This document shows, one piece after another, positions 52,840 through 62,682 of a DNA stretch of 64,000 nt. The stretch is from assembly GCF_003865075.1 (NCBI RefSeq), contig NZ_BHWB01000001.1, forward strand, positions 620,001 through 684,000, written 5' to 3'. Position numbers and translations under genes: made by a program. Source of the stretch: Bacteroides faecalis. GTDB taxonomy: Bacteria > Bacteroidota > Bacteroidia > Bacteroidales > Bacteroidaceae. Under the pieces are notes generated by a model, which saw only the letters and a program-made list of their open reading frames with translations, was not told the origin of the DNA and searched no databases. Each line of letters starts with the position of its first letter. Position 1 is the first letter of the stretch.

Positions 52840-55341
52840 ATGAAGAAAATCCTTCCTGATTTGATTGCCATTCTGGCTTTCGTTATTCTTTCTTTTGCCT
52901 ATTTTTTTCCAGCGGATATTGAGGGACGTATTCTCTTTCAAAATGATTCGGTTGCCGGAGTAGGTGGTGGGCAAGAAGCTACAGAGTATTTGCAACGTAC
53001 CGGAGAACGTACTCGTTGGACAAATTCTCTTTTTGGAGGTATGCCTACTTACCAGATGTCTCCGAGTTATGATTCAACCAAACCATTGAAGTGGGTGGAA
53101 GCGGTCTATCATTTGTATCTTCCGCCTTATGTAGTGCTGACATTTATTATGATGCTTGGCTTCTATATACTGCTCAGGGCATTTGGAATATCGGTTTGGT
53201 TGTCGGCTTTAGGAGGTGTTATCTGGGCTTTCTCGTCCTATTTCTTCATACTGATATCGGCAGGACATATTTGGAAATTTATAACTCTTGCATATATTCC
53301 GCCTACGATTGCCGGTATTGTGTTGGCGTATCGTAAGAAGTATTTGTTGGGAGGAATCATTACTGCCTTGTTTATTGCACTTCAGATACAGGCAAACCAC
53401 ATACAGATGAGTTACTACTTTATGTTTGTAATCCTGTTTTTTGTTGGAGCTTATTTCGAAGATGCATATAAGAAAAAAGAATTACCTCACTTTTTTAAAG
53501 CTAGCGCTGTATTGGTATTGGCAGCAGTGATAGGAGTCTGTGCAAATCTTTCAAATCTATATCATACGTATGAGTATAGTAAAGAAACAATGCGTGGTAA
53601 AAGTGAACTGAAGCATGAAGGGGCAGCCGCAGCAAACCAGACAAGTAGTGGTCTGAACCGCGATTATATAACTCAATGGAGTTATGGGATAGGTGAAACA
53701 CTGACATTGCTGGTCCCGAATGTCAAAGGAGGTGCATCTGTTCCTTTGTCGCGGAATGAAACGGCAATGGAAAAGGCAGATCCGACATACAGCAGCATTT
53801 ATTCTCAACTGACACAGTATTTCGGTGATCAGCCGATGACATCCGGTCCGGTTTACGTTGGAGCATTTGTACTGTTTCTGTTTATTCTGGGTTGCTTTAT
53901 TGTGAAAGGACCTCTGAAGTGGGCATTGCTGGGTGCGACTATTTTCTCAATTCTGCTTTCGTGGGGAAAGAATTTCATGGGACTGACGGACTTCTTTATA
54001 GACTATATGCCGATGTACAACAAGTTCCGTGCGGTTTCTTCTATTCTAGTGATTGCTGAGTTTACTATTCCATTGCTAGCTATTTTTGCATTGAAAGAGG
54101 TACTGACAAAACCGAATATTTTGAAATTGAAGAAGAACCGGACAGGATTAATTGTCAGCTTGGTCTTGACGGCGGGGGTTGCTTTAATTTTGGCAGTTGC
54201 ACCTGGAATTTTCTTCTCCAATTACATTCCGGCTCAGGAGATGGCTGCTTTGCAACAAGGGATTCCGGCTGAACATTTATCTCCGATTGTAGCTAATCTG
54301 GCTGAAATGCGAAAAGCATTAGTGACTTCGGATGCATGGCGTAGTTTCTTTATCATAGTAGTAGGATGTGCGTTGTTATTCCTTTATTTGCAAGAGAAGT
54401 TAAGAGCTTCCTTGACGATAGCAGGTATTGCAATCCTTTGTCTGGTAGATATGTGGGGGGTGAATAAGCGTTATTTATATGATGAAGAGTTTATTCCCAA
54501 ATCTCAAAAGACAGATGTATTCCGTAAAAGTCAGGCGGATGAAATAATTCTTCAGGATACTACTTTGAATTATCGTGTATTGAATTTTGCAACGGATACC
54601 TTTAATGAAAATAATACCTCTTATTGGCATAAGAATGTAGGTGGATATCACGCTGCAAAATTGCGCCGTTATCAAGAAATGATCGAACATCATATTTCTC
54701 CGGAGATGCAACAAACCTATCAGGCGATAGCTGCGGCTGGCGGAGCTATGGATAGTGTGGATGCTTCTAAATTCCGGGTATTGAATATGCTGAATACGAA
54801 ATATTTCATATTCCCGGCTGGACAGAAAGGCGAGACAGTACCTGTAGAGAATCCTTATGCCTATGGCAATGCTTGGTTTATAGATAAAGTTCAGTACGTT
54901 GATAATGCAAATGAAGAAATAGATGCACTGAATGATATTTCCCCGATAGAAACTGCTGTGGTAGATGTCAAATTCAAGGAGAATCTGAGAGGAGTAACAG
55001 AGGCGTACAAAGACTCTTTGTCTGTGATTCGTCTGACAAGTTATGAACCGAATCGTTTAGTTTATGAAACTTCTTCTGCCAAAGATGGGGTAGTTGTCTT
55101 CTCAGAAATTTATTATCCGGGTTGGCAAGCAACTATTGACGGGCAGCCGGTAGATATAGCACGCGCTGATTATATTCTGCGTGCAATGAATGTTCCAGCC
55201 GGTAAACATACAATTGAAATGTGGTTTGATCCGCAGAGTTTACACTTGACAGAGAGTATTGCATATGCTGCAATGGCTCTGCTGTTGATTGGCGTAATGC
55301 TATTTGTGTGGTTGAAAAGAAAACAATTAGCCAAAAAGTGA
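52840..55341 (+). CDS. YfhO-family polytopic membrane protein
   Basis: 833 residues. About 12-13 transmembrane helices in the first 560 residues and one near the end, with a long outer loop carrying YfhO marks (LFGGMPTYQMSPSYDS, WDSNG-type region replaced by AISSYFF-like WAFSSYFFILISAGH, and EIYYPGWQATIDGQ). Proteins of this family are predicted glycosyltransferases or flippases of GT-C type acting on lipid-linked sugars. Ends before a long gene-free stretch. Reaction not known. Confidence 0.86.
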   Translation: MKKILPDLIAILAFVILSFAYFFPADIEGRILFQNDSVAGVGGGQEATEYLQRTGERTRWTNSLFGGMPTYQMSPSYDSTKPLKWVEAVYHLYLPPYVVLTFIMMLGFYILLRAFGISVWLSALGGVIWAFSSYFFILISAGHIWKFITLAYIPPTIAGIVLAYRKKYLLGGIITALFIALQIQANHIQMSYYFMFVILFFVGAYFEDAYKKKELPHFFKASAVLVLAAVIGVCANLSNLYHTYEYSKETMRGKSELKHEGAAAANQTSSGLNRDYITQWSYGIGETLTLLVPNVKGGASVPLSRNETAMEKADPTYSSIYSQLTQYFGDQPMTSGPVYVGAFVLFLFILGCFIVKGPLKWALLGATIFSILLSWGKNFMGLTDFFIDYMPMYNKFRAVSSILVIAEFTIPLLAIFALKEVLTKPNILKLKKNRTGLIVSLVLTAGVALILAVAPGIFFSNYIPAQEMAALQQGIPAEHLSPIVANLAEMRKALVTSDAWRSFFIIVVGCALLFLYLQEKLRASLTIAGIAILCLVDMWGVNKRYLYDEEFIPKSQKTDVFRKSQADEIILQDTTLNYRVLNFATDTFNENNTSYWHKNVGGYHAAKLRRYQEMIEHHISPEMQQTYQAIAAAGGAMDSVDASKFRVLNMLNTKYFIFPAGQKGETVPVENPYAYGNAWFIDKVQYVDNANEEIDALNDISPIETAVVDVKFKENLRGVTEAYKDSLSVIRLTSYEPNRLVYETSSAKDGVVVFSEIYYPGWQATIDGQPVDIARADYILRAMNVPAGKHTIEMWFDPQSLHLTESIAYAAMALLLIGVMLFVWLKRKQLAKK

Positions 55342-55471
55342 ATGAAATGCAGAAGGAAGATTCTTATGTCATAATAAGAACTTTTTTCTTATCTTTGTAC
55401 TGCATGAATTCCTTTTAATCGGAAGGTAACTTATTCTTTCGAGAACTAAAATGTGTTTTTGTAGGAAAGGA

Positions 55472-55555
55472 GCTATAACCGCAAGTCCTGATTATGAAAC
55501 CGGAACCTTTGATTATATAATCGAAAGTTTCAGTTATATAACCGGAGCTTGCGGT
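55472..55555. repeat. Four degenerate 21-base tandem units
   Basis: Units start at 55472, 55493, 55514 and 55535; the last reads TATATAACCGGAGCTTGCGG(T). The first and last units are also reverse complements: CTATAACCGCAAG at 55473-55485 and CTTGCGGTTATAG at 55548-55560 pair perfectly. Confidence 0.8.
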
Positions 55556-55579
55556 TATAGTTTTGTATAAAGAAAAAGA

Positions 55580-55667
55580 AAGTTATCACTTAGTAGAGAG
55601 TAAGTTGTCTCTTGATAAAGAGTAAGCTTGCTATTAATAAAAGGCAAGTTTTATGTTAATGGTCAAC
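55580..55667. repeat. Four degenerate 22-base tandem units
   Basis: Units start at 55580, 55602, 55624 and 55646, each opening AAGTT or AAGCTT and the first two ending GAGAGT or AAGAGT. The sequence is unrelated to the array just before it, but the unit number and length are the same type. Confidence 0.75.
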
Positions 55668-55691
55668 AGCCTATTTATTAATGAAATCAAA

Positions 55692-55726
55692 AAAACGGCT
55701 CCCTTCCTCACGAAGAGAGCCGTTTT
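55692..55726. terminator. Terminator hairpin (bidirectional)
   Basis: AAAACGGCTC pairs with GAGCCGTTTT around a 15-base loop. On the minus strand it is followed by seven T, fitting the gene that ends at 55789. Confidence 0.88.
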
Positions 55727-55788
55727 GCATTCACTAAAAAATTATGAAAACAAACACTGTTTTTACTTATTTATTTATTGAGTGTGGA

Positions 55789-56385
55789 TTATATGTCATT
55801 TTGATTTTGTTCCCTTCTTGGACGATTATCATTTGATTTTCTCATTTGAGCCGCTTTGGCGCGATTAGCTTCTTGTTCTGCTTTCCACTTCTCATATTGT
55901 TCGGTGGTCAGAATCTTCTTTATTTTTTTATCTTTAGCTTCTGCTGCTTTTTTTAGAGCTTCTGCAGAATCATTATCTAACTGCATTTTTGGTCTTTCTC
56001 CCATTCTACCGGGGAATCCACCTTCTCTTGTCATCGGAGGCTCACCGCCGCCCATTGCCATGGGAGGACGTCCTTCTCCCATTCCAAATCCTCCTCTCAT
56101 AAATGAACCTTGGTTTTCTGCATTTTGCATTAAATTGAAGCGTTTCTTTTGTTCCTTTAGATTAAGTTTGTAAATCTTGTTGTATTGTTTTTCAGTTAGT
56201 TGCAATGACCTCTGCATTTGTTCAGTCATTCGTGTTGCTATCTTTTCCGGATTAGGCACTTCATGGGGAAGACGTTTTTCCTGTTGTTGTTTGGCTTGAG
56301 ATTCGGGTGTTTCTTGTGCGGTAGCAAGACCGGCAAAGGTCATAAAGCATATCATGGCTCCGACAAGTTTCATACTATTTTTCAT
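55789..56385 (-). CDS. Periplasmic Spy/DUF4890-like protein
   Basis: 198 residues from MKNSMKLVGAMICF; a longer in-frame start lacks a normal signal peptide. After the signal (cut near ATAQ) come helix LQLTEKQYNKIYKLNLKEQKKR, a Gly/Met/Pro-rich linker (about 95-140), and a second helix IKKILTTEQYEKWKAEQEANRA. The LT-x-EQ-x-K pattern is that of Spy/CpxP-like envelope stress proteins and of DUF4890 in Bacteroides. Chaperone role is inferred only. Confidence 0.78.
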   Translation of the reverse strand: MKNSMKLVGAMICFMTFAGLATAQETPESQAKQQQEKRLPHEVPNPEKIATRMTEQMQRSLQLTEKQYNKIYKLNLKEQKKRFNLMQNAENQGSFMRGGFGMGEGRPPMAMGGGEPPMTREGGFPGRMGERPKMQLDNDSAEALKKAAEAKDKKIKKILTTEQYEKWKAEQEANRAKAAQMRKSNDNRPRREQNQNDI

Positions 56386-56579
56386 ATCTGTTATCTTTTT
56401 AATTGATTTTATTGACTCAAAGTTAAGCAAATATAGGAACTGAAAAAAACAAAATCGACCAGAGACGAGGTTTTGTCTATCAAAGGTTATAGAAATGATT
56501 TATTCAAACTATCTTCATTAATCTAATTAATGCTTTACTTTTACAGGTTTTACCGTCAAAATGATATAAGAAAATATTT

Positions 56580-57440
56580 ACTCCCTGTTTAAAAATGATT
56601 AAAATAAAATCTTAAGAAGGTTTCCGTGCCCGCGCCTAAAGATTGCTTTATTTGAAGTGACCAAACTTTAATAAAGATGTATCAGACAGATTTAACGGAA
56701 ACCGAGTAGCAATATATAACAAAAGTGTTGAACCTGCAAGAAAAGAAGCGAAAATATGATTTGCGTATTGTATTGAATGCCATACTCTATTTAGTAAAAA
56801 CGGGTTGTCAATGGCGTATGTTTCCTCGCGAGTTTCCTAAATGGGAATCCGTCTACTACTATTATAGGAAATGGGCTTCTCTTGAAGTTTTTGATTATCT
56901 TCTTGAAAGGTTATGTGGTCATGTACGGGTAGGACGGAATCAGAGTATAGAGCCTAGTGTTGCTATAATAGATAATCAGAGTGTTAAATGGGGAAATAAC
57001 CGTTCCTTAAATGGAATTGATGGCGATAAAAAGGTGAAAGGTATCAAATGTCATGTGATTGTGGATAAGAATGGCTTCCTCATAGCAGTGATGGTTACAA
57101 TAGCCAATATTCATGACAGCAAGGCTGCATATTTACTAATGAGAGTCTTAAAAGACCTTTTGGGAATAAAAGTCATATTGGCAGACGGAGGATATAGAGG
57201 AGAACTTATTAAAAACGTCAAGGAAAAATTCAGTTATGTGATTCAGGTTGTGATTAGCACATGCAAAGAACAAGGGTTCAAACCTATCCACAAAAGGTGG
57301 ATCATCGAAAGAACTTTCTCATGGATGGAGAATGACAGAAGACTCTGCCGAAACTATAAACTTACATTCGAAGCGGCAGAGGAAATGGTTAAAATATCAG
57401 CTATAAATTATTATTGAAGAAAATTTAAACAAGCTCTTAA
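56580..57440 (+). mobile_element. IS5-family insertion sequence (approximate ends)
   Basis: One transposase gene with flanking partial inverted repeats: CTGTTTAAAAATG near 56584 on the left and, read in reverse complement, CTTGTTTAAATTTT near 57436 on the right. About 850 bases, the size of IS5/IS427-group elements. Exact ends and target duplication were not resolved. Confidence 0.65.
56677..57417 (+). pseudogene. IS5-family DDE transposase with in-frame TAG at codon 11
   Basis: From ATG at 56677 the frame reads MYQTDLTETE, then TAG (56707-56709) where relatives carry Trp, and stays open to 57417 (246 codons in all). DDE residues are seen in VAIIDNQSV, ILADGGYRGEL and IIERTFSWMENDRRLCRNY. 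N-terminal DUF4096-like part (KTGCQWRMFPREFPKWESVY) is intact. A GTG or TTG start near 56725 might still give a shortened enzyme, so activity cannot be excluded. Confidence 0.87.
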
Positions 57441-57570
57441 GGACTTCTTGATACATATATGATCCCAACTGCTTCTTAGATATATCCTAAGTAAGAAACA
57501 GTTGAGATGATCATCTTATAATATAGTATATTAGAATAAGATTTCAGGTGTAACTAGCTTTAGTAGAAAA
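57418..57570. other. Short intergenic stretch with a possible upp terminator
   Basis: AACTGCTTCTTAG and CTAAGTAAGAAACAGTT (57469-57506) form an imperfect hairpin downstream of upp on the minus strand. Confidence 0.45.
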
Positions 57571-58224
57571 TTACTCTTTCTCTCCATAAGCTAAGTCACC
57601 TGCATCTCCCAATCCGGGCACAATATAAGAATGCTCGTTGATTTCCGGATCAATGGCTGCGCACCAGATTGTTGTCTTATCTTCCGGAAATACATTCTTT
57701 ATATGCTCAATAGCTTGTTGGCTGGCAATAATAGAAGCAATGTGAATTTCTGAAGGATGACCTTTGGTCAGCATAGCCTGATAACTTAACTCCATGCTAC
57801 TACCTGTTGCTAACATTGGGTCGGTGATTATCAATGTTTTTTCGTCAATACGTGGAGAAGCTATATATTCAATATGTATATCAAATTTTAGCTTGTCTTT
57901 ATATTTTCTATATGCAGAAACGAAAGCATTTTCCGCTTGATCGAAGTAGCTTAGGAAGCCTTGATGAAAAGGTAATCCGGCACGAAGAATAGTACTGATA
58001 ACTAGTTTATTATCCGGGGTACTGACCGGAGAAATCCCTAAAGGAGTCTGTATGTTTTTTACTGAATATTGTAACTTCTTGCTTATTTCGTAAGCCATAA
58101 TTTCTCCAATTCGCTCGATATTGCGGCGAAAGCGCAAACGGTCATTCTGAACTCCTACATTTCTTATTTCAGCAACATACTGGTTTAGAATGGAATTTGT
58201 CTGGCTAAAATCAATTACTTTCAT
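57571..58224 (-). CDS. upp: Uracil phosphoribosyltransferase
   Basis: 217 residues. PRPP-binding loop ITDPMLATGSSMEL and the uracil-binding end YIVPGLGDAGDLAYG are complete; VISTILRAGLPFHQGF is the typical upstream motif. Converts uracil and PRPP to UMP. It is divergent from pckA, with 283 bases between them. Confidence 0.96.
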   Translation of the reverse strand: MKVIDFSQTNSILNQYVAEIRNVGVQNDRLRFRRNIERIGEIMAYEISKKLQYSVKNIQTPLGISPVSTPDNKLVISTILRAGLPFHQGFLSYFDQAENAFVSAYRKYKDKLKFDIHIEYIASPRIDEKTLIITDPMLATGSSMELSYQAMLTKGHPSEIHIASIIASQQAIEHIKNVFPEDKTTIWCAAIDPEINEHSYIVPGLGDAGDLAYGEKE

Positions 58225-58404
58225 ATTATATTTTAATCGTTATTTAATCTTATTTTCATCATATTGATAACATACTGCCTTGCAAAGTAAATGATAATCT
58301 TTCAAATTGCAATATTCAGTTTGCAGATATTGTTAGGAATTTATAAAAGAGATTCTATTAGGGAAAAATTTCTCTAATAGCTTCTTGCTTTTCAAAGAAA
58401 GTAT

Positions 58405-58412
58405 TACTTTTG
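58405..58412 (+). promoter_or_regulatory. -7 promoter box of pckA
   Basis: TACTTTTG fits TAnnTTTG and lies about 95 bases upstream of the start codon. The leader holds no clear riboswitch. Confidence 0.55.
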
Positions 58413-58507
58413 TCCTCGGATTACAAAGGAGTACCCAAGACTCCTCCATGTTAAGGTAAAAAAAGAGATAATAAACGAAATACCAATTTAATTTAATTCA
58501 AAAGAAA

Positions 58508-60115
58508 ATGGCAAATTTAGATTTGAGCAAGTACGGAATTACAGGTGTAACTGAAATCCTGCACAACCCGTCTTATGATGTTTTGTTCGCTGAAGAAACA
58601 AAACCGGGTCTTGAAGGCTTTGAAAAAGGTCAAGTAACTGAATTAGGTGCTGTTAATGTGATGACAGGTATCTATACCGGTCGTTCTCCTAAAGATAAAT
58701 TCTTCGTTAAGAATGAAGCTTCTACTGATTCTGTATGGTGGACTTCTGACGAATATAAAAACGACAATAAACCTTGTACTGAAGAAGCTTGGGCTGATCT
58801 TAAAGCAAAAGCTGTAAATCAATTGTCTGGCAAACGTTTGTTTGTTGTTGATACTTTCTGTGGTGCTAACGAAGCTACTCGTATGAAAGTACGTTTCATC
58901 ATGGAAGTGGCTTGGCAGGCTCACTTCGTAACTAACATGTTCATCCGCCCGACTGCTGAAGAACTTGCTAACTACGGAGAACCTGATTTTGTATGTTTCA
59001 ACGCTTCTAAAGCTAAAGTTGATAACTACAAAGAACTTGGCTTGAACTCTGAGACTGCTACAGTTTTCAACTTGAAAACTAAAGAACAAGTTATCTTGAA
59101 TACTTGGTACGGTGGTGAAATGAAGAAAGGTATGTTCTCTATTATGAACTACATGAATCCGCTTCGTGGTATTGCTTCTATGCACTGCTCTGCTAACACA
59201 GATATGGAAGGAACTAGCTCAGCTATCTTCTTCGGTTTGTCTGGAACAGGTAAGACTACATTGTCTACTGACCCGAAACGTAAATTGATCGGTGATGACG
59301 AACACGGATGGGATAACGAAGGTGTATTCAACTATGAAGGTGGTTGTTATGCTAAAGTTATCAACTTGGACAAAGAAAGTGAACCGGATATCTACAATGC
59401 TATCAAACGTGACGCTTTGCTTGAAAACGTAACTGTTGCTGCTGATGGCAAGATCGACTTCACAGATAAGAGTGTAACTGAAAACACTCGTGTTTCTTAT
59501 CCTATCTACCACATCGAAAACATCGTTAAACCGGTGTCTAAAGGTCCTCACGCTAAACAAGTTATTTTCTTGTCAGCTGATGCATTCGGTGTATTGCCTC
59601 CAGTATCTATCCTGAATCCTGAACAAGCTCAATACTACTTCTTATCTGGATTTACTGCTAAATTGGCTGGTACAGAACGTGGTATCACTGAACCGACTCC
59701 TACATTCTCTGCTTGTTTTGGTGCCGCTTTCTTGTCATTGCACCCAACTAAATATGCAGAAGAATTGGTTAAGAAGATGGAAATGACTGGTGCTAAGGCT
59801 TACTTGGTAAACACTGGTTGGAATGGTTCTGGCAAACGTATTTCTATCAAAGATACTCGTGGTATCATCGACGCTATCCTTGATGGTTCTATCGACAAGG
59901 CTCCTACTAAGGTGATTCCTTTCTTCGACTTCGTTGTTCCTACAGAACTTCCGGGTGTTGATCCGAAAATCCTTGATCCACGTGACACTTACGAATGTGC
60001 TTGTCAATGGGAAGAAAAAGCAAAAGACTTGGCTGGACGTTTCATTAAGAACTTCGCTAAGTTTACAGGTAACGAAGCTGGTAAAGCTTTGGTTGCTGCT
60101 GGTCCGAAACTCTAA
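58508..60115 (+). CDS. pckA: Phosphoenolpyruvate carboxykinase (ATP)
   Basis: 535 residues. Kinase-1a P-loop [12 protein letters not shown] at about 241-252, kinase-2 motif LIGDDEHGW, and [10 protein letters not shown] near the N terminus (oxaloacetate binding). In Bacteroides this enzyme usually runs toward oxaloacetate, fixing CO2 on the way to succinate. Codon use is strongly biased to C-ending and GCT/GGT codons, as in highly expressed genes. Confidence 0.98.
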   Translation: MANLDLSKYGITGVTEILHNPSYDVLFAEETKPGLEGFEKGQVTELGAVNVMTGIYTGRSPKDKFFVKNEASTDSVWWTSDEYKNDNKPCTEEAWADLKAKAVNQLSGKRLFVVDTFCGANEATRMKVRFIMEVAWQAHFVTNMFIRPTAEELANYGEPDFVCFNASKAKVDNYKELGLNSETATVFNLKTKEQVILNTWYGGEMKKGMFSIMNYMNPLRGIASMHCSANTDMEGTSSAIFFGLSGTGKTTLSTDPKRKLIGDDEHGWDNEGVFNYEGGCYAKVINLDKESEPDIYNAIKRDALLENVTVAADGKIDFTDKSVTENTRVSYPIYHIENIVKPVSKGPHAKQVIFLSADAFGVLPPVSILNPEQAQYYFLSGFTAKLAGTERGITEPTPTFSACFGAAFLSLHPTKYAEELVKKMEMTGAKAYLVNTGWNGSGKRISIKDTRGIIDAILDGSIDKAPTKVIPFFDFVVPTELPGVDPKILDPRDTYECACQWEEKAKDLAGRFIKNFAKFTGNEAGKALVAAGPKL

Positions 60116-60136
60116 TTTATTAGATTCAGATATGAG

Positions 60137-60166
60137 AAGGCGGTTCCGAAAGGAACCGCCTTTTTC
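60137..60166 (+). terminator. Rho-independent terminator of pckA
   Basis: AAGGCGGTTCC, GAAA tetraloop, GGAACCGCCTT, then TTT: perfect 11-base stem. Confidence 0.95.
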
Positions 60167-60249
60167 TGTATTGATAACTCTCATTTCTGTGAGTAAACTC
60201 CGTAGATAAGGAATGAAAGTAATAACTTGTAAATATGTCGGTTATGTTG

Positions 60250-60257
60250 TATCTTTG
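60250..60257 (+). promoter_or_regulatory. -7 promoter box of the GH110 gene
   Basis: TATCTTTG, 32 bases before the ATG; a clear -33 TTTG is not seen. Confidence 0.6.
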
Positions 60258-60289
60258 TGTAGACATGATATAAACCAAATTACCATAAT

Positions 60290-62080
60290 ATGAGAAAACT
60301 ACAATCATTTCTTTGTTGCCTTATTCTTTTATCCATAGGGCTTTCTACGAATGCAAAGGAGCGTATATATGATATGTCTAAACTGGGATTGAAAGTTGAT
60401 AGCCGAAAAAATGCCAGTCCTGTTTTGCGAAAGGTGATCGCTAAAATAAAAGCTGAGTGTGGAGCTGGTGACGAAATCGTATTGAGATTCTCTGCAGGAA
60501 GATATGATTTTTATGAGACAGGTGCGGATGTGCGTGAATACTATATATCCAATCATGATCAAAGTAATCCCAAAAAGGTGGGAATGGCATTGGAAGATTT
60601 ATCCAATTTAGTATTGGACGGACAAGGGGCTGAATTTATTTTTCATGGAAGGATGATTCCGTTGTCTTTGTTACGTTCTACCAATTGTACGTTGAAGAAT
60701 TTCAGTATTGACTTTGAAAATCCGCATATTGCACAAGTGGAAATCGTTGATAATACTCCTGAGTATGGGATTACTTTCAGACCGGCTCCATGGGTGAAAT
60801 ATCGGATTAGAAAAGATTCTGTATTTGAAAACTATGGTGACGGATGGCAAATGCAACCAGGTAGCGGTATTGCTTTTGAGAAGGAAACGAAACGCCTGGT
60901 ATATAAAACGAGTGATTTACATTGTCCGACTAAAGGGGTAAGAAAAGTCTCTTCTGATTGCCTGAATGCTCCTCTGTGGAAGGATAAGCGTCTGATTCCG
61001 GGAACAGTAGTTGCAATGAGGACAGGAGAACGTCCTACGCCGGGAATCTTTTTGTCTCATGATGTAAACACTACATTGCAGAACGTGAAGATACATTATG
61101 CTGAAGGCATGGGATTATTGGCGCAACTTTGTGAGAATATAACTTTAGATGGATTCAATGTTTGTCTGAGGGGAGAAAGCGATTTGCGCTATTTTACTAC
61201 TCAAGCGGATGCAACCCATTTTTCCGGTTGTAAAGGAGTGATTGTTTCTCAAAATGGCCTTTATGAGGGAATGATGGATGATGCAATTAATGTGCATGGC
61301 ACTTACCTGAAAGTCATAAAGAGACTGGATGATACAACGTTGGTAGGACGTTATATGCATAATCAGGCGTGGGGATTTGATTGGGGATACCAAGGAGACA
61401 GTGTGCAGTTCATCCGCTCGGAGACTATGGAAATCATCGATGGAGTGAATCATATTGTTTCTATTCGTCCATATGATAAAGAAGCTGTTCAGGGTGCTCG
61501 CGAGTTCTGCATTACTTTTCAAAAACCGATCGATCCAATGATTAACGAAAAGGCAGGTTTGGGTATTGAGAATTTAACCTGGACTCCGGAGGTGGTTTTT
61601 GCTAATAATGTAATACGTAATAATCGTGCTCGTGGGAGTCTGTTCAGTACTCCTCGAAAAACAATTATAGAGAATAATCTTTTTGATCATACTTCAGGGG
61701 CAGCCATTCTTTTATGTGGTGATTGTAATGGTTGGTTTGAAACCGGTGCTTGCCGTAATGTACTTATTCGTGGAAACCGTTTTGTAAATGCCCTGACTAA
61801 TATGTTTCAATTTACGAATGCTGTTATTTCTATTTATCCCGAAATTCCTAATCTAAAAGATCAACAGAAGTATTTTCATGGAGGGAACGATGGAGGAATT
61901 GTTATTGAAGGAAATATATTCGAAACTTTTGATGCACCTATACTATATGCTAAGTCGGTAGATGGTTTGATTTTCCGCAATAATACAATAGTGCAGAATT
62001 CTGATTATAAACCATTCCATTGGAATAAGAGTCGCTTTTTACTTGAACGGGTGACCAATGTGAAGATAATGGAAGACTGA
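60290..62080 (+). CDS. GH110 exo-alpha-1,3-galactosidase, secreted
   Basis: 596 residues. Signal peptide cut near LSTNA. The chain is a right-handed parallel beta-helix and matches GH110 wording: VREYYISNHDQSNPKKVGMA, LVLDGQGAEFIFHGRMIPL, ENYGDGWQMQPG, MMDDAINVHGTYLKV and NNRARGSLFSTPRKT; catalytic Asp residues probably lie in the MMDDAINVHG stretch. GH110 enzymes of Bacteroides (GlaA/GlaB type) remove terminal alpha-1,3-galactose, such as on blood group B or alpha-Gal epitopes of mucin. Whether it is GlaA-like or GlaB-like cannot be decided by eye. It is a lone gene without SusC/SusD. Confidence 0.9.
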   Translation: MRKLQSFLCCLILLSIGLSTNAKERIYDMSKLGLKVDSRKNASPVLRKVIAKIKAECGAGDEIVLRFSAGRYDFYETGADVREYYISNHDQSNPKKVGMALEDLSNLVLDGQGAEFIFHGRMIPLSLLRSTNCTLKNFSIDFENPHIAQVEIVDNTPEYGITFRPAPWVKYRIRKDSVFENYGDGWQMQPGSGIAFEKETKRLVYKTSDLHCPTKGVRKVSSDCLNAPLWKDKRLIPGTVVAMRTGERPTPGIFLSHDVNTTLQNVKIHYAEGMGLLAQLCENITLDGFNVCLRGESDLRYFTTQADATHFSGCKGVIVSQNGLYEGMMDDAINVHGTYLKVIKRLDDTTLVGRYMHNQAWGFDWGYQGDSVQFIRSETMEIIDGVNHIVSIRPYDKEAVQGAREFCITFQKPIDPMINEKAGLGIENLTWTPEVVFANNVIRNNRARGSLFSTPRKTIIENNLFDHTSGAAILLCGDCNGWFETGACRNVLIRGNRFVNALTNMFQFTNAVISIYPEIPNLKDQQKYFHGGNDGGIVIEGNIFETFDAPILYAKSVDGLIFRNNTIVQNSDYKPFHWNKSRFLLERVTNVKIMED

Positions 62081-62124
62081 TACACAGATAACAAAATAAA
62101 TATTGATAGAACTTAGACTAAAAG

Positions 62125-62682
62125 ATGATTATCAATTACTTGAAACTTTTCTTCACTTTCGCTAAAATAGGTATGTTTACTATTGGAGGTGGATATGCCA
62201 TGATTCCGTTGATTGAACGTGAAATAGTGAAAAAGCAATGGATGAGTAAGGAAGAATTTATGGAAATGTTTGCTTTGACGCAATCTTTACCGGGTGTTTT
62301 TGCTGTGAATATATCCATTTTTGTGGGATATAAACTTTATAAAGTAGGAGGGAGCCTTGTATGTGCATTAGCTACCATTTTACCTTCGTTTGTTATTATG
62401 ATGATTATTGCCATGTTCTTTTCAAGGTTTCAGGATAATCAGATTATGGTTCGTATCTTTAATGGCATACGTCCGGCAGTGGTAGCATTGATTTTATTTC
62501 CTTGTATCTCTGCGGTTAGAGCTTTGAAGCTTAAATATCTGCAATTAGTTGTTCCGGCCATAGCAACGTTGTTGATTTGGCAATTTGGTTTGTCTCCCGT
62601 TTATATTGTGTTGGCGGGGATTGTTGGTGGAATGGTATATACTTTATGGTTGAAGGAAAAAATAAAAGGTAAACGGGTATGA
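62125..62682 (+). CDS. Chromate transporter family protein, half-size (first subunit)
   Basis: 185 residues, about five to six hydrophobic helices. CHR signature FFTFAKIGMFTIGGGYAMIPL followed by MEMFALTQSLPGVFAVNISIFVGYK. Short-chain CHR proteins come as adjacent pairs that together equal one ChrA. The stop overlaps the start of the next gene (ATGA). Whether chromate or another anion is carried is unknown. Confidence 0.92.
   Translation: MIINYLKLFFTFAKIGMFTIGGGYAMIPLIEREIVKKQWMSKEEFMEMFALTQSLPGVFAVNISIFVGYKLYKVGGSLVCALATILPSFVIMMIIAMFFSRFQDNQIMVRIFNGIRPAVVALILFPCISAVRALKLKYLQLVVPAIATLLIWQFGLSPVYIVLAGIVGGMVYTLWLKEKIKGKRV

Larger units (their letters stand above)
55342..55788. other. 447-base gene-free region with promoter, two tandem arrays and terminator
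   Basis: A -7 box TATCTTTG lies at 55390-55397 on the plus strand (no good TTTG at -33). After it come the 21-base and 22-base tandem arrays and the hairpin at 55692-55726. No open frame longer than a few codons follows the box. A structured non-coding transcript of about 320 bases is possible; the hairpin alone can also be explained as the terminator of the next minus-strand gene. Confidence 0.5.
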
